A stretch of 64,000 nucleotides of DNA from assembly GCA_963932145.1 (NCBI GenBank), contig OZ010573.1, forward strand, positions 27,946,119-28,010,118, read 5' to 3'. How positions within the stretch are numbered: position 1 is the first letter of the stretch; the number at the start of each line of letters is the position of its first letter. This document shows, piece by piece, positions 53,791 through 63,580 of the stretch. This DNA comes from Acanthosepion lycidas. Taxonomy: Eukaryota; Mollusca; Cephalopoda; Sepiida; Sepiidae. The notes beneath the pieces are model-generated. The model ran no database searches and had not been told where the DNA came from. It saw only the letters and a list, made by a program, of their open reading frames with translations. Both the position numbers and the translations under genes were made by a program.

Positions 53791-53894
53791 GAACAAGATG
53801 CTTATTAACAATTATGGAATGACAATCTGGGGGTTTGCAGTGAAGAATAACATAAATAAGATATCAAGTCAAAAATTAAAGATAATTTTAAAAT

Positions 53895-54100
53895 AATTAT
53901 GTGCGTGGCATAATTGGATAATAAAATTGATGGGCTGAGTTCAAATTCTAGCTAAGTTCATTGTGGGCACTAATACCTTTGGAAAAGGTATGAGTCTGTT
54001 TCTTCTTCCTTCACAGATATGGAAAAAATAGCAATGGAGACTTCTTTTTAGCCTTGGTTGACAGCCAGTGTAGGAGAAGTACAATTTCGAATTTAAACCA
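53895..54100 (+). mobile_element. S1 SINE, best plus-strand copy
   Basis: tRNA-like head with A-box-like TGGCATAATTGGATAAT and B-box-like GAGTTCAAATTCTAG, body TTCATTGTGGGCACTAATAC, GGAAAAGGTATGAGTC, tail AGCCTTGGTTGACAGCCAGT and AGGAGAAGTACAATTTCGAA. Confidence 0.75.
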
Positions 54101-54254
54101 ATTGGACCTGAAGCTGGCAACTCTATCCTATAAAACCTACTTACTACTGAAACTGGAGTAGCATCACCTAGTGTGGTATTGTTTCAGCCCTTTTCTCTAC
54201 AAGTAGCCTACTCAGAAGATATGAATGTCTGTCAGAATTTCTAGGGTAAGGCAT

Positions 54255-54480
54255 TATCATTATTTACGTTGTTTACATTTAGACTAATGTCTTCATCTTT
54301 GTTGTTATTATCATAACATTTTGGCTGTTGTGCCTTCCAGGCTTCTTCAGGGTTCAGTCAATCATGGAACTTTTAACTGAAGTGAACCTTTTATTTAATC
54401 TACCTGGGTCGAATGTTCTCAGTCTATGTCTAGAGATATCTCATCTTAATTAATTGTCCCTTTAGTCCTGCCCTGGGAGA
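54255..54480 (-). mobile_element. S2 tail and middle
   Basis: Complement reads AACAAAGATGAAGACATTAG at the end, CCTGAAGAAGCCTGGAAGG before it, and GGTTCACTTCAGTTAAAAGT upstream. Confidence 0.65.
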
Positions 54481-54489
54481 TTGGGTGAT

Positions 54490-54597
54490 TTGTTTTTTGG
54501 GTTTTTTTTTTTTTTACATCTTATCAACCCTTTGAAGGTTATTTAAAGCTAGAAAAAAATTTTTTTTTTTTATAAGAATCTTTTGGAGATAGCAATG
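54490..54597. other. T-rich spacer, possible R trace
   Basis: TTTTACATCTTATCAACCC followed by T runs resembles the start of element R. Confidence 0.3.
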
Positions 54598-54605
54598 ATT
54601 TAGAG

Positions 54606-55149
54606 TAGCATTTCTCAACCAGTGTTCCCCAGAAGCCCAAGGTTCCCCAAAAAGTCCCCAAGGGTCCAGTGAGAACAGTTGAGATAAGCTAATTCACTTT
54701 TGACTTTTTATGTAATTTCATATACGTAATATTACTAAACTCAAACAATATATTCTTGGTTATTGTAATATTTTATTAGGTTGGTGCAAAAATAATGTCG
54801 TTTTCTCACATATGTTACTATGTGAGAAAACGACATTATTTTTGCACCAACCTAATAATACAGGCATCATCCTATCTTACGTATTATGCTATTAAATAAA
54901 AATATAACATTCATTGGGAAAATATTTAGTGATGTCTATACAGTTCCAGTGTGAAACCACCTTCACTAGTCAGTGCCCACTCAGTGAACCAGTTATTCAA
55001 AAATAAATACTATGATATTTACCACGTGAACTATGATGAAAATAAAATGAGAAAGATAGGGTATATAATTTTGTTTTTGTGCAGGGGTTCCTTGAGACAT
55101 GCAATTTATTTTAAGGGTTATTCAAGGGTAAAAAGGTTGAGAAACACTG
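54606..55149. mobile_element. Non-autonomous hAT element with 8-bp target duplication
   Basis: Ends TAGCATTTCTCAACC (left) and GGTTGAGAAACACTG (right) form a 15-bp inverted repeat of hAT type (CAGTGTTTCTCAACC). ATTTAGAG (54598-54605) and ATTTAAAG (55150-55157) flank it: 7 of 8 match. No transposase. A mariner MITE lies inside. Confidence 0.85.
54776..54855. mobile_element. Mariner-type MITE, copy 3 (80 bp), nested in hAT
   Basis: TA duplications at 54774-54775 and 54856-54857. Outer ~28 bases as in copies 1 and 2, but the centre is a different palindrome (TTTTCTCACATA...TATGTGAGAAAA). Confidence 0.92.
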
Positions 55150-55157
55150 ATTTAAAG

Positions 55158-55345
55158 ATACAAGTCTTACTAATTAACCCATAGTTAGGGAGAGGAGAAG
55201 AAGTGGACTCATACCTTTTCAAAGAGTATTTACACACAAGTGAATGTAATGAACCTGATTGGAATTAGAACTTGGTTCTCCACTTTCCACTTCCAAGTAT
55301 ACAGCATCTAGCATTTCTAAGTGGTCATCCATCTCGTTGTTGACC
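55158..55345 (-). mobile_element. S1 SINE
   Basis: TTAACCCATAGTTAGGGAGA, CATACCTTTTCAAAGAG, ACACAAGTGAATGTAATGAA and CCTGATTGGAATTAGAAC: S1 body and B-box side in minus orientation. It abuts the hAT right duplication. Confidence 0.75.
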
Positions 55346-55459
55346 AAGCCCAATATTGCTTAACCAATGATCATACAAGAAGCAGTGTTTCAACATGATA
55401 TGGCCATAAGCCTCTTGCTCAGTGAGTGTTAGTTTTTTTTAAGGAGTCTGAGTTGGTAC

Positions 55460-55715
55460 TACTCAGGCTGAACTCACAATTACTCTGCCAACAGTACTAA
55501 ACAAAAAAAGAACGTCATTAGATATTCCTAGATATGGACAGTGGAATGAGAACACTCTACCCCCATAGATTAAACAATGGTTTCAGTTAGAATTATTATG
55601 GGTGTTACAAGGATCAACAGATATGGCAAAAGGGTTGAAGGGCATAATGGCTGAAACCTTATGATAAAAACAACAAAGATGAGGATGTTCGTTTAACTTT
55701 AAATAATGCATATAT
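55460..55715 (+). mobile_element. S2 element without recognisable head
   Basis: CCTAGATATGGACAGTGGAA, TGAGAACACTCTACCCCCAT and TAGATTAAACAATGGTTTCA, then tail ATAATGGCTGAAACCTTATG and ATAAAAACAACAAAGATGAG. A minus-strand head motif (CTGAACTCACAATTACTCTG) precedes it at 55469. Confidence 0.65.
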
Positions 55716-55719
55716 ATAA

Positions 55720-55801
55720 AGATATAAATTGAAAGAGACAATAAAATTAAGAAAAGAAGAAATAACCCCAACATTCTATATGTGTGCACATAGACAGGTG
55801 A

Positions 55802-55838
<37 letters not shown>

Positions 55839-56500
55839 GAAGACAAATTAAATTTAACATCAATTAAAAGCGTATACATTATTAATATAAAAATAATAAA
55901 AATGAGAAAATCAGCAGGCAATTGCTGATACCTCCTGACAAGTGAACCAAACAATTACACAGAAGTTTGATTATGAAACTCTGGAGTTGGAGTGTTGAAT
56001 ATAACATCAATCAGCTAAATGACAAATTTTATATTTATATTAATCCTATCAGTTGTGAAGGGGTGATTTGGATCTAGGGCATGGAACTTATTTAAACATT
56101 TTTTAAAAATTAAAATAAAAATGTCTACATCTGGTTAAAACAGAAATGTTAATCTGATAAATTGGGAACAAGATTAAACCACAATTACTTACTATTTTTT
56201 TCTTAAAAAGCAGTGAAAAAATGACTTTTTTGTGAGGGTGAACCTCATTTTCTTATGCAGCTGTTGAAGTAGCAAGTAGCTTGTAGAGTTGTTGACAGAC
56301 AAACAGTAAATAACAAAATATTACAGTAGGCAGTATATAACAAAACAACAACTGCATGTCTTTGGATTCAAGTCACCCTTCACCACTAATATATATACAT
56401 ATATACATACTCCCCATTTTAAAATACTTATAATTTATTTATTAACTATAATTTTTACAAGAAATGAATAAGAGAGAAAAGCACTTAGTGTGAGGTTTTA
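55720..56500. other. No gene recognised; (CA)n at 55804-55836
   Basis: AT-rich; the 123-codon minus-strand frame here is generated partly by the CA array and has no motif. Confidence 0.4.
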
Positions 56501-56511
56501 TTTAAAATTCA

Positions 56512-56727
56512 ATATGGGCACAAAATTTCGCTACTAGTTTATCATGCTACCCAGGAATCATGTCAACTGATTTCATCAGTAACTCTTGTGGTATGGAAGA
56601 CATAACTTTTTGTATTTGACCTTCATGTTCTTCCAAAGTTTTCATTTGGTAGACTTGCTCTTTTAACCAACTTCAAAGAAAAAAGTCACAGGGTGTTAAG
56701 TCAGGACTCCTGGCAGACCACTCATAC
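56512..56727 (-). pseudogene. Tc1/mariner-superfamily transposase C-terminal relic
   Basis: Minus-strand coding WSARSPDLTPCDFFL then, after one stop, SWLKEQVYQMKTLEEHEGQI, QKVMSSIPQELLMKSVDMIP and KLVAKFCAHIEF, ending in a stop. Family form: PRSPDLTPCDFFLWGWLKExVYxxKPxTLEELExxI. Distinct from the relic at 40240 (LDFYLWGHLKSKVYANK), so a different element. Confidence 0.8.
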
Positions 56728-56754
56728 ATAAAAAAGGGAGTTATTTTTCAATCA

Positions 56755-56986
56755 TACATACATACATACATATATATATATGATAGATAGATATGTGTGT
56801 ATGTGTGTATATATATGTAAATGTGAGTTTGCAGTTAATATATGCATGTGCGTGTGTGTGTGACAAAGTATATAATTAATTGTATATAACAGATGTTACA
56901 TTGGTAAAGTTGTTTACATTCTAAGTTTGGTCAAATGAATGTCCATCACAGGCACTGATATCTGCTTGTATCACCTGTGACCACAA

Positions 56987-57017
<31 letters not shown>

Positions 57018-57038
57018 GCACACGCACACACACACACT
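56755..57038. repeat. CATA, TA, TG and CA microsatellites
   Basis: Arrays at 56755-56820 and 56990-57038 with TG-rich sequence between. Confidence 0.85.
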
Positions 57039-57178
57039 GACTTCTTTTTATGATCTTATTCTGAATACACATGTGAACATTATTCCACTGTAGATTTTAA
57101 ATCACGTAACCAGCGACTTGAATGCATAACATAAATGAGGAACAGAAAAAGTTTAAAACATTTGGTTTTTGGCATCTA

Positions 57179-57257
57179 TTAGGTTGGTGCAAAAATAATG
57201 ACGTTTTTTGACGTATTTTTAACGTCAGAAAACGTCATTATTTTTGCACCAACCTAA
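57179..57257. mobile_element. Mariner-type MITE, copy 4 (79 bp)
   Basis: TTAGGTTGGTGCAAAAATAA at the left and its complement at the right; TA at 57177-57178 and 57258-57259. Centre ACGTATTTTTAACGT. Confidence 0.92.
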
Positions 57258-57545
57258 TATTTAGTATCAGGAAGAGCATTTGTGTGTAAAGTATATTAGG
57301 CTGAAGACAAGGGAAGAGTAAATATTTTCCTGAGTGCAAAGCTAAGAAAAATCTTTGGTTATGAAATATTTATTCCTCGGATTTTATTTATACAACTTGA
57401 AGTTTTACTTTTTTTTAATTCTGAGATGATACTAAAAATTAGTCTTTTTTATTCTTTGAGTTACTTAATATAAAATTGTATGGTAAATATTACAATGAAC
57501 TCATTCTGTCATATAAAGCTTACATTTAATATTAAATAACACTAT
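57258..57545. other. No gene recognised
   Basis: AT-rich spacer. Confidence 0.35.
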
Positions 57546-57549
57546 ATAC

Positions 57550-57800
57550 ACTAGGCATTTACACTAGAATCAAAATGTTGACTTAGATCCAGTTTACACT
57601 CAAGTAAAAAAGATACACATAGAAGTGGTTTGCATCAAAATAAAGAGAAGACATAGGTCTGTTTTACATGAGAATAAAAGAAAAATATGCAGACATGTCC
57701 AGTTTACACAAGAATCCAAAATGTAGACATAGGTCTAGTATGCACTTGAGTCAATAAGGGAGTCATCAGTCCAGTTTATTCTTAATTCAAAATATATGCC
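57550..57800. repeat. Minisatellite, ~40-48-bp unit
   Basis: About five units containing CCAGTTTACACTAGARTCAA, AAAATGTAGACATAGGT-like order. Same family as 25722-25860. Confidence 0.75.
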
Positions 57801-57804
57801 TAGT

Positions 57805-58255
57805 TATTTCTCCCCAAGCAAGACAGTAAAGCCACTAAGATGCAAGGGGTTACTGAGTGTGAAAGAATAAGAAATAAAAGAGAAACATTATTCAGGAGTG
57901 AGAACAATAAAAGAGTAATGAAGAAGTCAGTAGATAATGATTGATATTGCATTTAAATTTTTGAAGTTCAATATTGGCTGGAAAGCATAGAACTGAAAAA
58001 GAGTTCCACAAGCAAGAGGTGTGAGAAAAGAAACTGTTAGCATAGAACTTATGGTTACATCTAGCCAATTCTACTGTGAATTGATGAGGTCTTGTTGCCA
58101 AATTCATAAGACTTAAATTCATAAAGTCCTGCTGCTATCGCAGAGAGTTCATCCGAACAGTTAGTATTAAAGTATTTATAGAAAAGGTAGAGGGAAGCTA
58201 TATTATGGTGGTGGGAAAGTGATTGAAACCAAGATACCAGAAAATGTATGTTATT
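57805..58255 (-). mobile_element. LINE-A C-terminal end and 3' tail
   Basis: Minus-strand frame ATRPHQFTVELARCNHKFYA, NSFFSHTSCLWNSFSVLCFP, ANIELQKFKCNINHYLLTSS, then the LINE-A tail to 57810. Upstream pieces continue to about 58250 (complement of TTTCTATAAATACTTTAATA). Confidence 0.8.
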
Positions 58256-58259
58256 AGTC

Positions 58260-58470
58260 TGGTTTATACTATAGACTGCAAGTATTCACACAGAAAATTG
58301 CCCCTTCTTACTAGAAGAAGATCATGCCCCTTTCCAGAAGATGTCAGCATATTCTGAGCTCCAATGACAAGATATATTTTTAAGCTATAATTTCGCTAGA
58401 GGTGTAGAATGACATTTACTGGCATTTAAATAGAATCGGCAAACAAGGTTCAAGTTTTGGCCAAGGTTTC
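58260..58470. other. No gene recognised
   Basis: Mixed sequence between LINE-A and the tandem duplication. Confidence 0.35.
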
Positions 58471-58474
58471 TGCT

Positions 58475-59300
58475 TTAACCTAAGAAGGGTTACTGAATGA
58501 GGAATAACCAAAATGGAGGTTGGAAATGGTTATATTCTGTGCTAAGGGAATAAACACATAACACCAGGTGGATACTAGAAGAAAGGTTTAGTGTACGCAA
58601 CAAGTACAACATGAAATACGGTACAGTTATACACGCAGGTAAATCTAGTAGTGAGTGCCACTAATTGGAAGGTCAGACATGCTTGCGTCGTCTCGTTCTC
58701 ACTTCCTCTCAAGTCTCTTGTAGACAGTGGACTTTATAGGTACTTGCTACCTATAGTGTAATCATTCATGGGGGATGACTAGTTATTCCATTACATCAGA
58801 AATGAAATGGTAATCTTTATAACATCAACAAAATACAATACTCACCAGCAGCATGAAATAGGTAAACCACTGTTAGTGGTGGACTACTTAGACAGCATAT
58901 TACTCTCCCCCACTTACAATAATGTCCAACGTATTTATGAGGATTGGGACAGACCCATTAGTATTCATAGATATGGTATATAACACTTTCTTTCTTTCTT
59001 CTTTCTTTATTTCTTACTTTCATACTCCTTCATTGTCTTAATTCTTTCTTTCTTTCTTTTCTGTTGTAACCTAGGAAAAGGTTACAAAATGAGGAATAAC
59101 CAAAATGGAGATTAGAAATGAAAATGGTAATCTTTATAACATCAATGAAATACAATACTCGCCAGCTGCATGAAGTAGGTAAACCACTGCTAGTGGTGGA
59201 CTACTTAGACAGCATATTACCCCAATAGTTTCCAATGTATTTATGAGGATTGGGATATACACATTAGTGTTCATAGGTATAACATATAACAGTTTCATTT
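58475..59300. repeat. Tandem duplication, units 58475-58987 and 59065-59300
   Basis: Both units contain CCTA-GAA-GGTTACTGAATGA-like start, GGAATAACCAAAATGGAG, TGGTAATCTTTATAACATCA, CCACTGYTAGTGGTGGACTA and CTTAGACAGCATATTACYC. A CTTT-rich microsatellite (58986-59060) separates them. Unit 1 is longer by the 272-bp insertion at 58527. Confidence 0.85.
58527..58798. mobile_element. Probable solo LTR (fossil)
   Basis: A 272-bp segment beginning TG and ending CA, flanked by GAAA on both sides (58523-58526, 58799-58802), present in one unit of the tandem duplication and absent from the other, where the site is uninterrupted. The 4-bp duplication, TG...CA ends and an internal AATAAA fit a solo LTR of a retrotransposon. 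No internal region or coding part remains; the family is not determined. Confidence 0.55.
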
Positions 59301-59439
59301 CATAATAATATCTTTGGAAGAGTATGAACTCATTTCTCATCTCTAGTCTAGCCCTGGCTGGTAATTTTGATTCCAAACCAAATTTGGATTCCTTAATGCA
59401 AATTAGGGATAAAATTTGAGCACCTCTGTCAATTCTTAC

Positions 59440-59910
59440 AACTAAAATGACTGGGGATTATAACATAGTTCTTCCAAAAATCTGGATGATCTGAACCTAG
59501 CATCTCATCTCTCCTCTGACCTAGTCTAGGTGGCTCAATGGTGCTTGTAAAATTCAATATGACCAAGACAGACAAAATTAGTAACATTCCATCACCATCA
59601 CCACCACTACCTTGAACTTTCACTTATCATGCTGGATGGGTGTTCTCTCAAAGAGGTGCCTTGTCTTGAACATCTATTGGGTATCAAGCTCTCTCCTGAC
59701 TTCATGGAACTCATGATCTATTGTTGAAGATGTTGGAAAAATGGTTGCTTCAGTAAGTATCTGACTCTCTCTCTATCTTTACTAAAGCCAGATCAGACCA
59801 AAAATGGAGTATTGCTGCCATATCCTGGCTGGAGCTGCACAGTCTTCACTTGCCTGTCTTGAGACAATCCAAAAGCATCTTGTAAGTGATTCTTTTGGAA
59901 ATTATTCTGT
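59440..59910 (+). mobile_element. LINE-D fragment
   Basis: Decayed frame VLVKFNMTKTDKISNIPSPS, then SIFTKARSDQKWSI / EYCCHILAGAAQSSLACLET and IQKHL. Order and motifs (W.LxFNxxKT ... YLYKAxIRPxMEYCCHIWAGA ... LDxVQKR) match the region past the polymerase active site of a non-LTR element, with wording different from LINE-A and LINE-B. Confidence 0.65.
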
Positions 59911-59979
59911 AATAAAATAATTTCTTTTTTTTTTTTTGAAGAAATATCTTTAAGTCTGTCATTTATATACAACATATTG

Positions 59980-60420
59980 TTGTATAGGCCCCTTGTACTA
60001 GAGAGCTCTTGGTGATGCTGTCAATTTGATAATAAAGTTGCGTTCTTCTCTCGCTTGTCTTCCCCCAACCGGTGATCGCTAATCGGTTTGGGTTCAGAGA
60101 TGAAAGAACTTCAATACAGGGAATTTTAACTTAGGTAGTTTATTAACGTTGATGTATGCATCTTGTTACTAGCCAGTGGGGCTGCTCTCTCTCTCAAATA
60201 GGAAGCAATTTCCAGACATGAAATCAACATTTCTACATTGCTTGATGTGTAAGAACCAGATCCCTGAAAAACCTTTCTATATCTCTATCATTCCCATGCT
60301 CGTTCAGCCAATTAAAATCAACTTCCTTATTTTGTTTGTCTTGCATCTGATCCCTCAGGTCAACTTGAGGAAGTCAGAGCAGAGATACACTTCCCCCTAA
60401 AAGTAATAGTCTGCTAAACA
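59980..60420. other. Unclassified, GC-richer
   Basis: TGTTGTATAGGCCCC start, AATAAAGTTGCG near 60030, and a mixed-composition block to 60410. It resembles LTR-type sequence but ends and duplications could not be found. A 74-codon frame at 60176-60400 has no motif. Confidence 0.3.
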
Positions 60421-61035
60421 ATTATTTAACAATATATGTGCACATGCAAATGTACATATAATTTGAATAAACTTGAAATGAATATCTGTCATGAGAGCTA
60501 ATTTCCCTTCCTGTTTGAAACAATAGATGTTTAATGGGGAAATAGTATTAGCAAAGAAGAAGAAATGTGCAGCCCTTTGAAGCCATTTTCACCATCTGTA
60601 CTTAAAAAAATGTATTTTTTAAATGAACAAACAATTTAGATTTGTAATTTGATCATCTTACTGTTAGCAAATCAATGGGAGATCTAACCAGTGGAATGCA
60701 TTAGCATAAATGTGTTAAACCTTAACTCCCAGCGAATGACATATCACTTCTCTTGTAACAGATTTATTATTTTGGATGAGTCAGCCTGAGTAGATCATAT
60801 TCTTCTTGGTCATTTGATGAGTGATATGGTGTCAAATGAATGTTTGTTTATACATTGGGAACAATGTTCTTAAAACAATATCAGTAGACAAGACTTTGTT
60901 CTTACCGATGAGCTTTGGTTTGATCTACAATAATCAGTGGGTTTAAAAAAATTCTCATTTAAGAGAAATAAGGCATGAAACTAAGACTTTTATATTCTTT
61001 ATATTCGTTGATTTATTTTTGTTTGTATTTCTGAG
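60421..61035. other. No gene recognised
   Basis: AT-rich spacer. Confidence 0.4.
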
Positions 61036-61039
61036 TAGT

Positions 61040-61265
61040 TATTATTCACATGTCGATGATTGTCTCCATCTTTGTTATTGTTATTACAATGTTTTGACCA
61101 CTGTGTACCTTGGCCTTCATCAGTCGCTTGTTAATCAGGGTAAACTTCAGTTCAAAAGTTTTTGAAGGTTACATACCTGGTGAAGGTGGGATGACACAAT
61201 GGCTGATACATTGTGATGTTAACAACAAACGTAAGGGCAATAGTCCACATAAAAATAATGTAAAT
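61040..61265. mobile_element. S2 tail-to-tail palindrome, copy 3
   Basis: Left tail (minus) GATTGTCTCCATCTTTGTTA...CCTTGGCCTTCATCAGTCG and right tail (plus) TACCTGGTGAAGGTGGGATG...AACAAACGTAAGGGCAATAG. Older and more decayed than copies 1 and 2. Confidence 0.65.
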
Positions 61266-61289
61266 ATTTGTCTACGTTTCTGAGATGAG

Positions 61290-61510
61290 GTATTGCAACT
61301 ATTTACACTATTTACATTGTTCAGACTGTTGTCCACATCTTTATTGTAATATTCACAACATTTTAGCCATGCTTCAGCCTTCTTCAGGTAATATACGTTA
61401 GAATTTCGAACTGAACCATTTATTTAGTCCATGAGGGTAGATTGTTCTACTTCCATGTGCCATGTCTTTTCTGGATATCTCAGTTTTCAGTTATTTCCCT
61501 TTAGTAATTC
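61290..61510 (-). mobile_element. S2 tail and middle
   Basis: CTATTTACATTGTTCAGACT, GTTGTCCACATCTTTATTG, CAGCCTTCTTCAGGTAATAT, then TTTAGTCCATGAGGGTAGAT and GATATCTCAGTTTTCAGTTA: S2 from tail back to middle. Confidence 0.7.
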
Positions 61511-61514
61511 AACT

Positions 61515-62081
61515 CTTCAAGATTTTTTGTTTTTCAAAGGTAACCCTTGGCACAAATCTGACAAAACAAGGGATAATATCTGCAAAAAAATATTAACTGA
61601 GGAGGAGAACATTGGAAAGGGATTAAAACAATAGCAAATAATTCACAATTAAAATAAGTGATAAACAGTTCCAGCAGTGTGTAAAAGGGAAAAATTCTCA
61701 CTCGCCACTCTTCAAAGAAACATGAAAAGCAAATGAAATGTTCTTTCTGCCTGCACAGATCAAGTTTATATATATATATATAATGACATAGTGAGACATT
61801 TATCAATTGGCTAACACTACATAATCAGTTACTTAAAGACGAAGAACATTTAAGGAAAGCCAAAAAATAGAAGAACTCCAGAAAAGGCAAAAACTATTCC
61901 AGAGACACTGAGATCCCAATGAAAGGACTGGAAAGTATAATCTAATTTTAAGACACCTGTATGCAGCAGCAGCAGCAAAATGTCGGCCGCATTATGAGTC
62001 AGGGTCAAAGTTCAGTGAACAGTTTTCCCACCTCTGGAAAAATCAATTTTGAAATGAGGAAGATGTTACTTTAGATTGTTA
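61515..62081. other. No gene recognised
   Basis: AT-rich; a short TA run at 61769-61782. Confidence 0.4.
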
Positions 62082-62085
62082 TTAA

Positions 62086-62387
62086 CCCCTTCCCTGGCAT
62101 AGACATGTATATATACGTTTTCACTGAAAGTGTTTTTATTTCAGACATGGACGAATAAACACATCCAAAACATAAACCAGCTACAGATGTATTTATACAT
62201 TGATCTTGGTTCATTTTATGCCCCTCTGAGTTTGAAACGAGTCCAACTCATATGTCTGGTAGAGGTGTTAGCCACTGCTCGGATACTTCAAGGTGATTCA
62301 GTTTCTTAGTAACTAATATTAAAAACAAATAAAAGAATCCATCTGAAAATTAAATGTTTTTTTCCAAAATAATTGTCAGGGAAGGGG
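62086..62387. mobile_element. piggyBac-type MITE (302 bp) with TTAA duplications
   Basis: TTAA at 62082-62085 and 62388-62391. The ends CCCCTTCCCTG and CAGGGAAGGGG are perfect 11-base inverted repeats. TTAA target and C-rich ends are the signature of piggyBac-superfamily elements. No coding part. LINE-A 3' tail scrap (minus) follows at 62425-62490 (TCAAGCAAGACAATAATGCC). Confidence 0.88.
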
Positions 62388-62494
62388 TTAAACAAAAATG
62401 ATTTTTTATTCATATTTTCTTTTTATTATTTAACATCAAGCAAGACAATAATGCCACTAAAGACACAGGGGATTACTGGGAGTAAAAGAAGACA

Positions 62495-62632
62495 AGAGGA
62501 CTTTAGAATGAACCTGAAAGTCAATCCTAAACAGGAAACAAGGGACAAAACTCTACTTCTTTTCAAAAAGCCTTGGTGTATGTGTGTGTGTTCCTGAACT
62601 GAATGATAGGCAAACCTATCTACTCCTATTGA
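62495..62632. repeat. Satellite monomer, left part, split by element R
   Basis: CTTTAGAATGAACCTGAAAG, TCAATCCTAAACAGGAAACA and CTATCTACTCCTATTGA. The monomer continues at 63163-63280 beyond element R, and another scrap lies at 63819-63872. Confidence 0.85.
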
Positions 62633-63162
62633 TTGGTTTGGTTTGTTTTACGGCATATCAACCTCAATGGGTCATTTAATGCCGACAACTATTTTTTTTC
62701 CTGGAAATATTTTTCTTTTGTCAAAAATCTATTTCTGGTAATATTTTTTTTCTCAAAATTGTATAGCAGGTAATATTATTTTCAAAAATCTATTTCCAGT
62801 AATATCCTTTTTTCCAAAAACGTATTGCTGGTAATATTTTTTTTTTTCAAAAACGTATTGCTGGTAATATTTTTTTTTTCTTCATAAATTTATTTCTGGT
62901 AATAATTCTTTACAAAGTATTCCTATTTTTCTATTTTTACACTTTCAAAATGCTTTTTACCTCAGTTTCGGGGTTAACTATTTGTCCATAGCTGGGACCC
63001 TAACAGGTGCTACCACCCTGGGTCAGGGTGGACCTGGGAAAATCAGCAATTAAGAGGTGGTTCCACACTCCTCAAAGCCTCCTGATAAGAGGCCTAGCTG
63101 TTGGACGTAGTTTAATGTCTTACCCTGGACGTGGATGTAGTTTATCATCATACCCAGGAAAG
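62633..63162 (-). mobile_element. Retroposon R, copy 3, full length with 12-bp duplication
   Basis: Flanked by TACTCCTATTGA (62621-62632 and 63163-63174), perfect over 12 bases. The uninterrupted satellite at 9236-9665 has this sequence once, so it is a true target duplication. About 530 bp: TTGGTTTGGTTTGTTTTACG edge, five or six T-rich ~35-bp units (62700-62900), then the GC-richer block with GTGCTACCACCCTGGGTCAG, and the edge CATACCCAGGAA. Confidence 0.88.
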
Positions 63163-63369
63163 TACTCCTATTGAGGAATAAATAATAAATAGTAGATAAA
63201 AATTTCAAAGTTCAAGCAGAGACACTAAAAGTATATAGTTGATGTAGACTTTAGAAGGAATCGGAAACTCAGTGAAAGCATCCTACTGGTTCACACTGGT
63301 TCTTAAAATTATAAAAGAATAAAAGATTAACAAATAGGTTGTTGGATTATCCAAAAATAATCTTACATA

Positions 63370-63580
63370 TTAATAGCCCCAATATAATAGCTAAAAATAT
63401 AATTAATACCATTGTTGTAAGTTCTGCAGAGGCTGAAAGAAGTTTTACTATGATGAACATAATTTATTCTGACAAAAGAAATCTTGAAATTAAAAATATG
63501 GCAAATCTTCAATCATAAATTTGGATCTTTGGGATTGCAGTGATTCAGTTTGAATGTGGCTAAGAAACCATAGCACAGCT
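63370..63580 (+). pseudogene. hAT transposase C-terminal dimerisation end (relic)
   Basis: Frame: NTIVVSSAEAERSFTMMNII, YSDKRNLEIKNMANLQS then stop, followed by decayed LWxL-QxFNVA-like residues. The SSAEAERSFxxMNxIxxDxRNxL block is the hallmark of the hAT C-terminal dimerisation region. Upstream RNase-H-like parts are not recognisable. It could come from a mobile element or a domesticated ZBED-type copy; the stop favours a fossil. Confidence 0.8.

Noticed and set aside
59980-60420. LTR-type terminal repeat
   Set aside because: TGTTG start and AATAAA are suggestive, but no second copy, matching end or target duplication was found.
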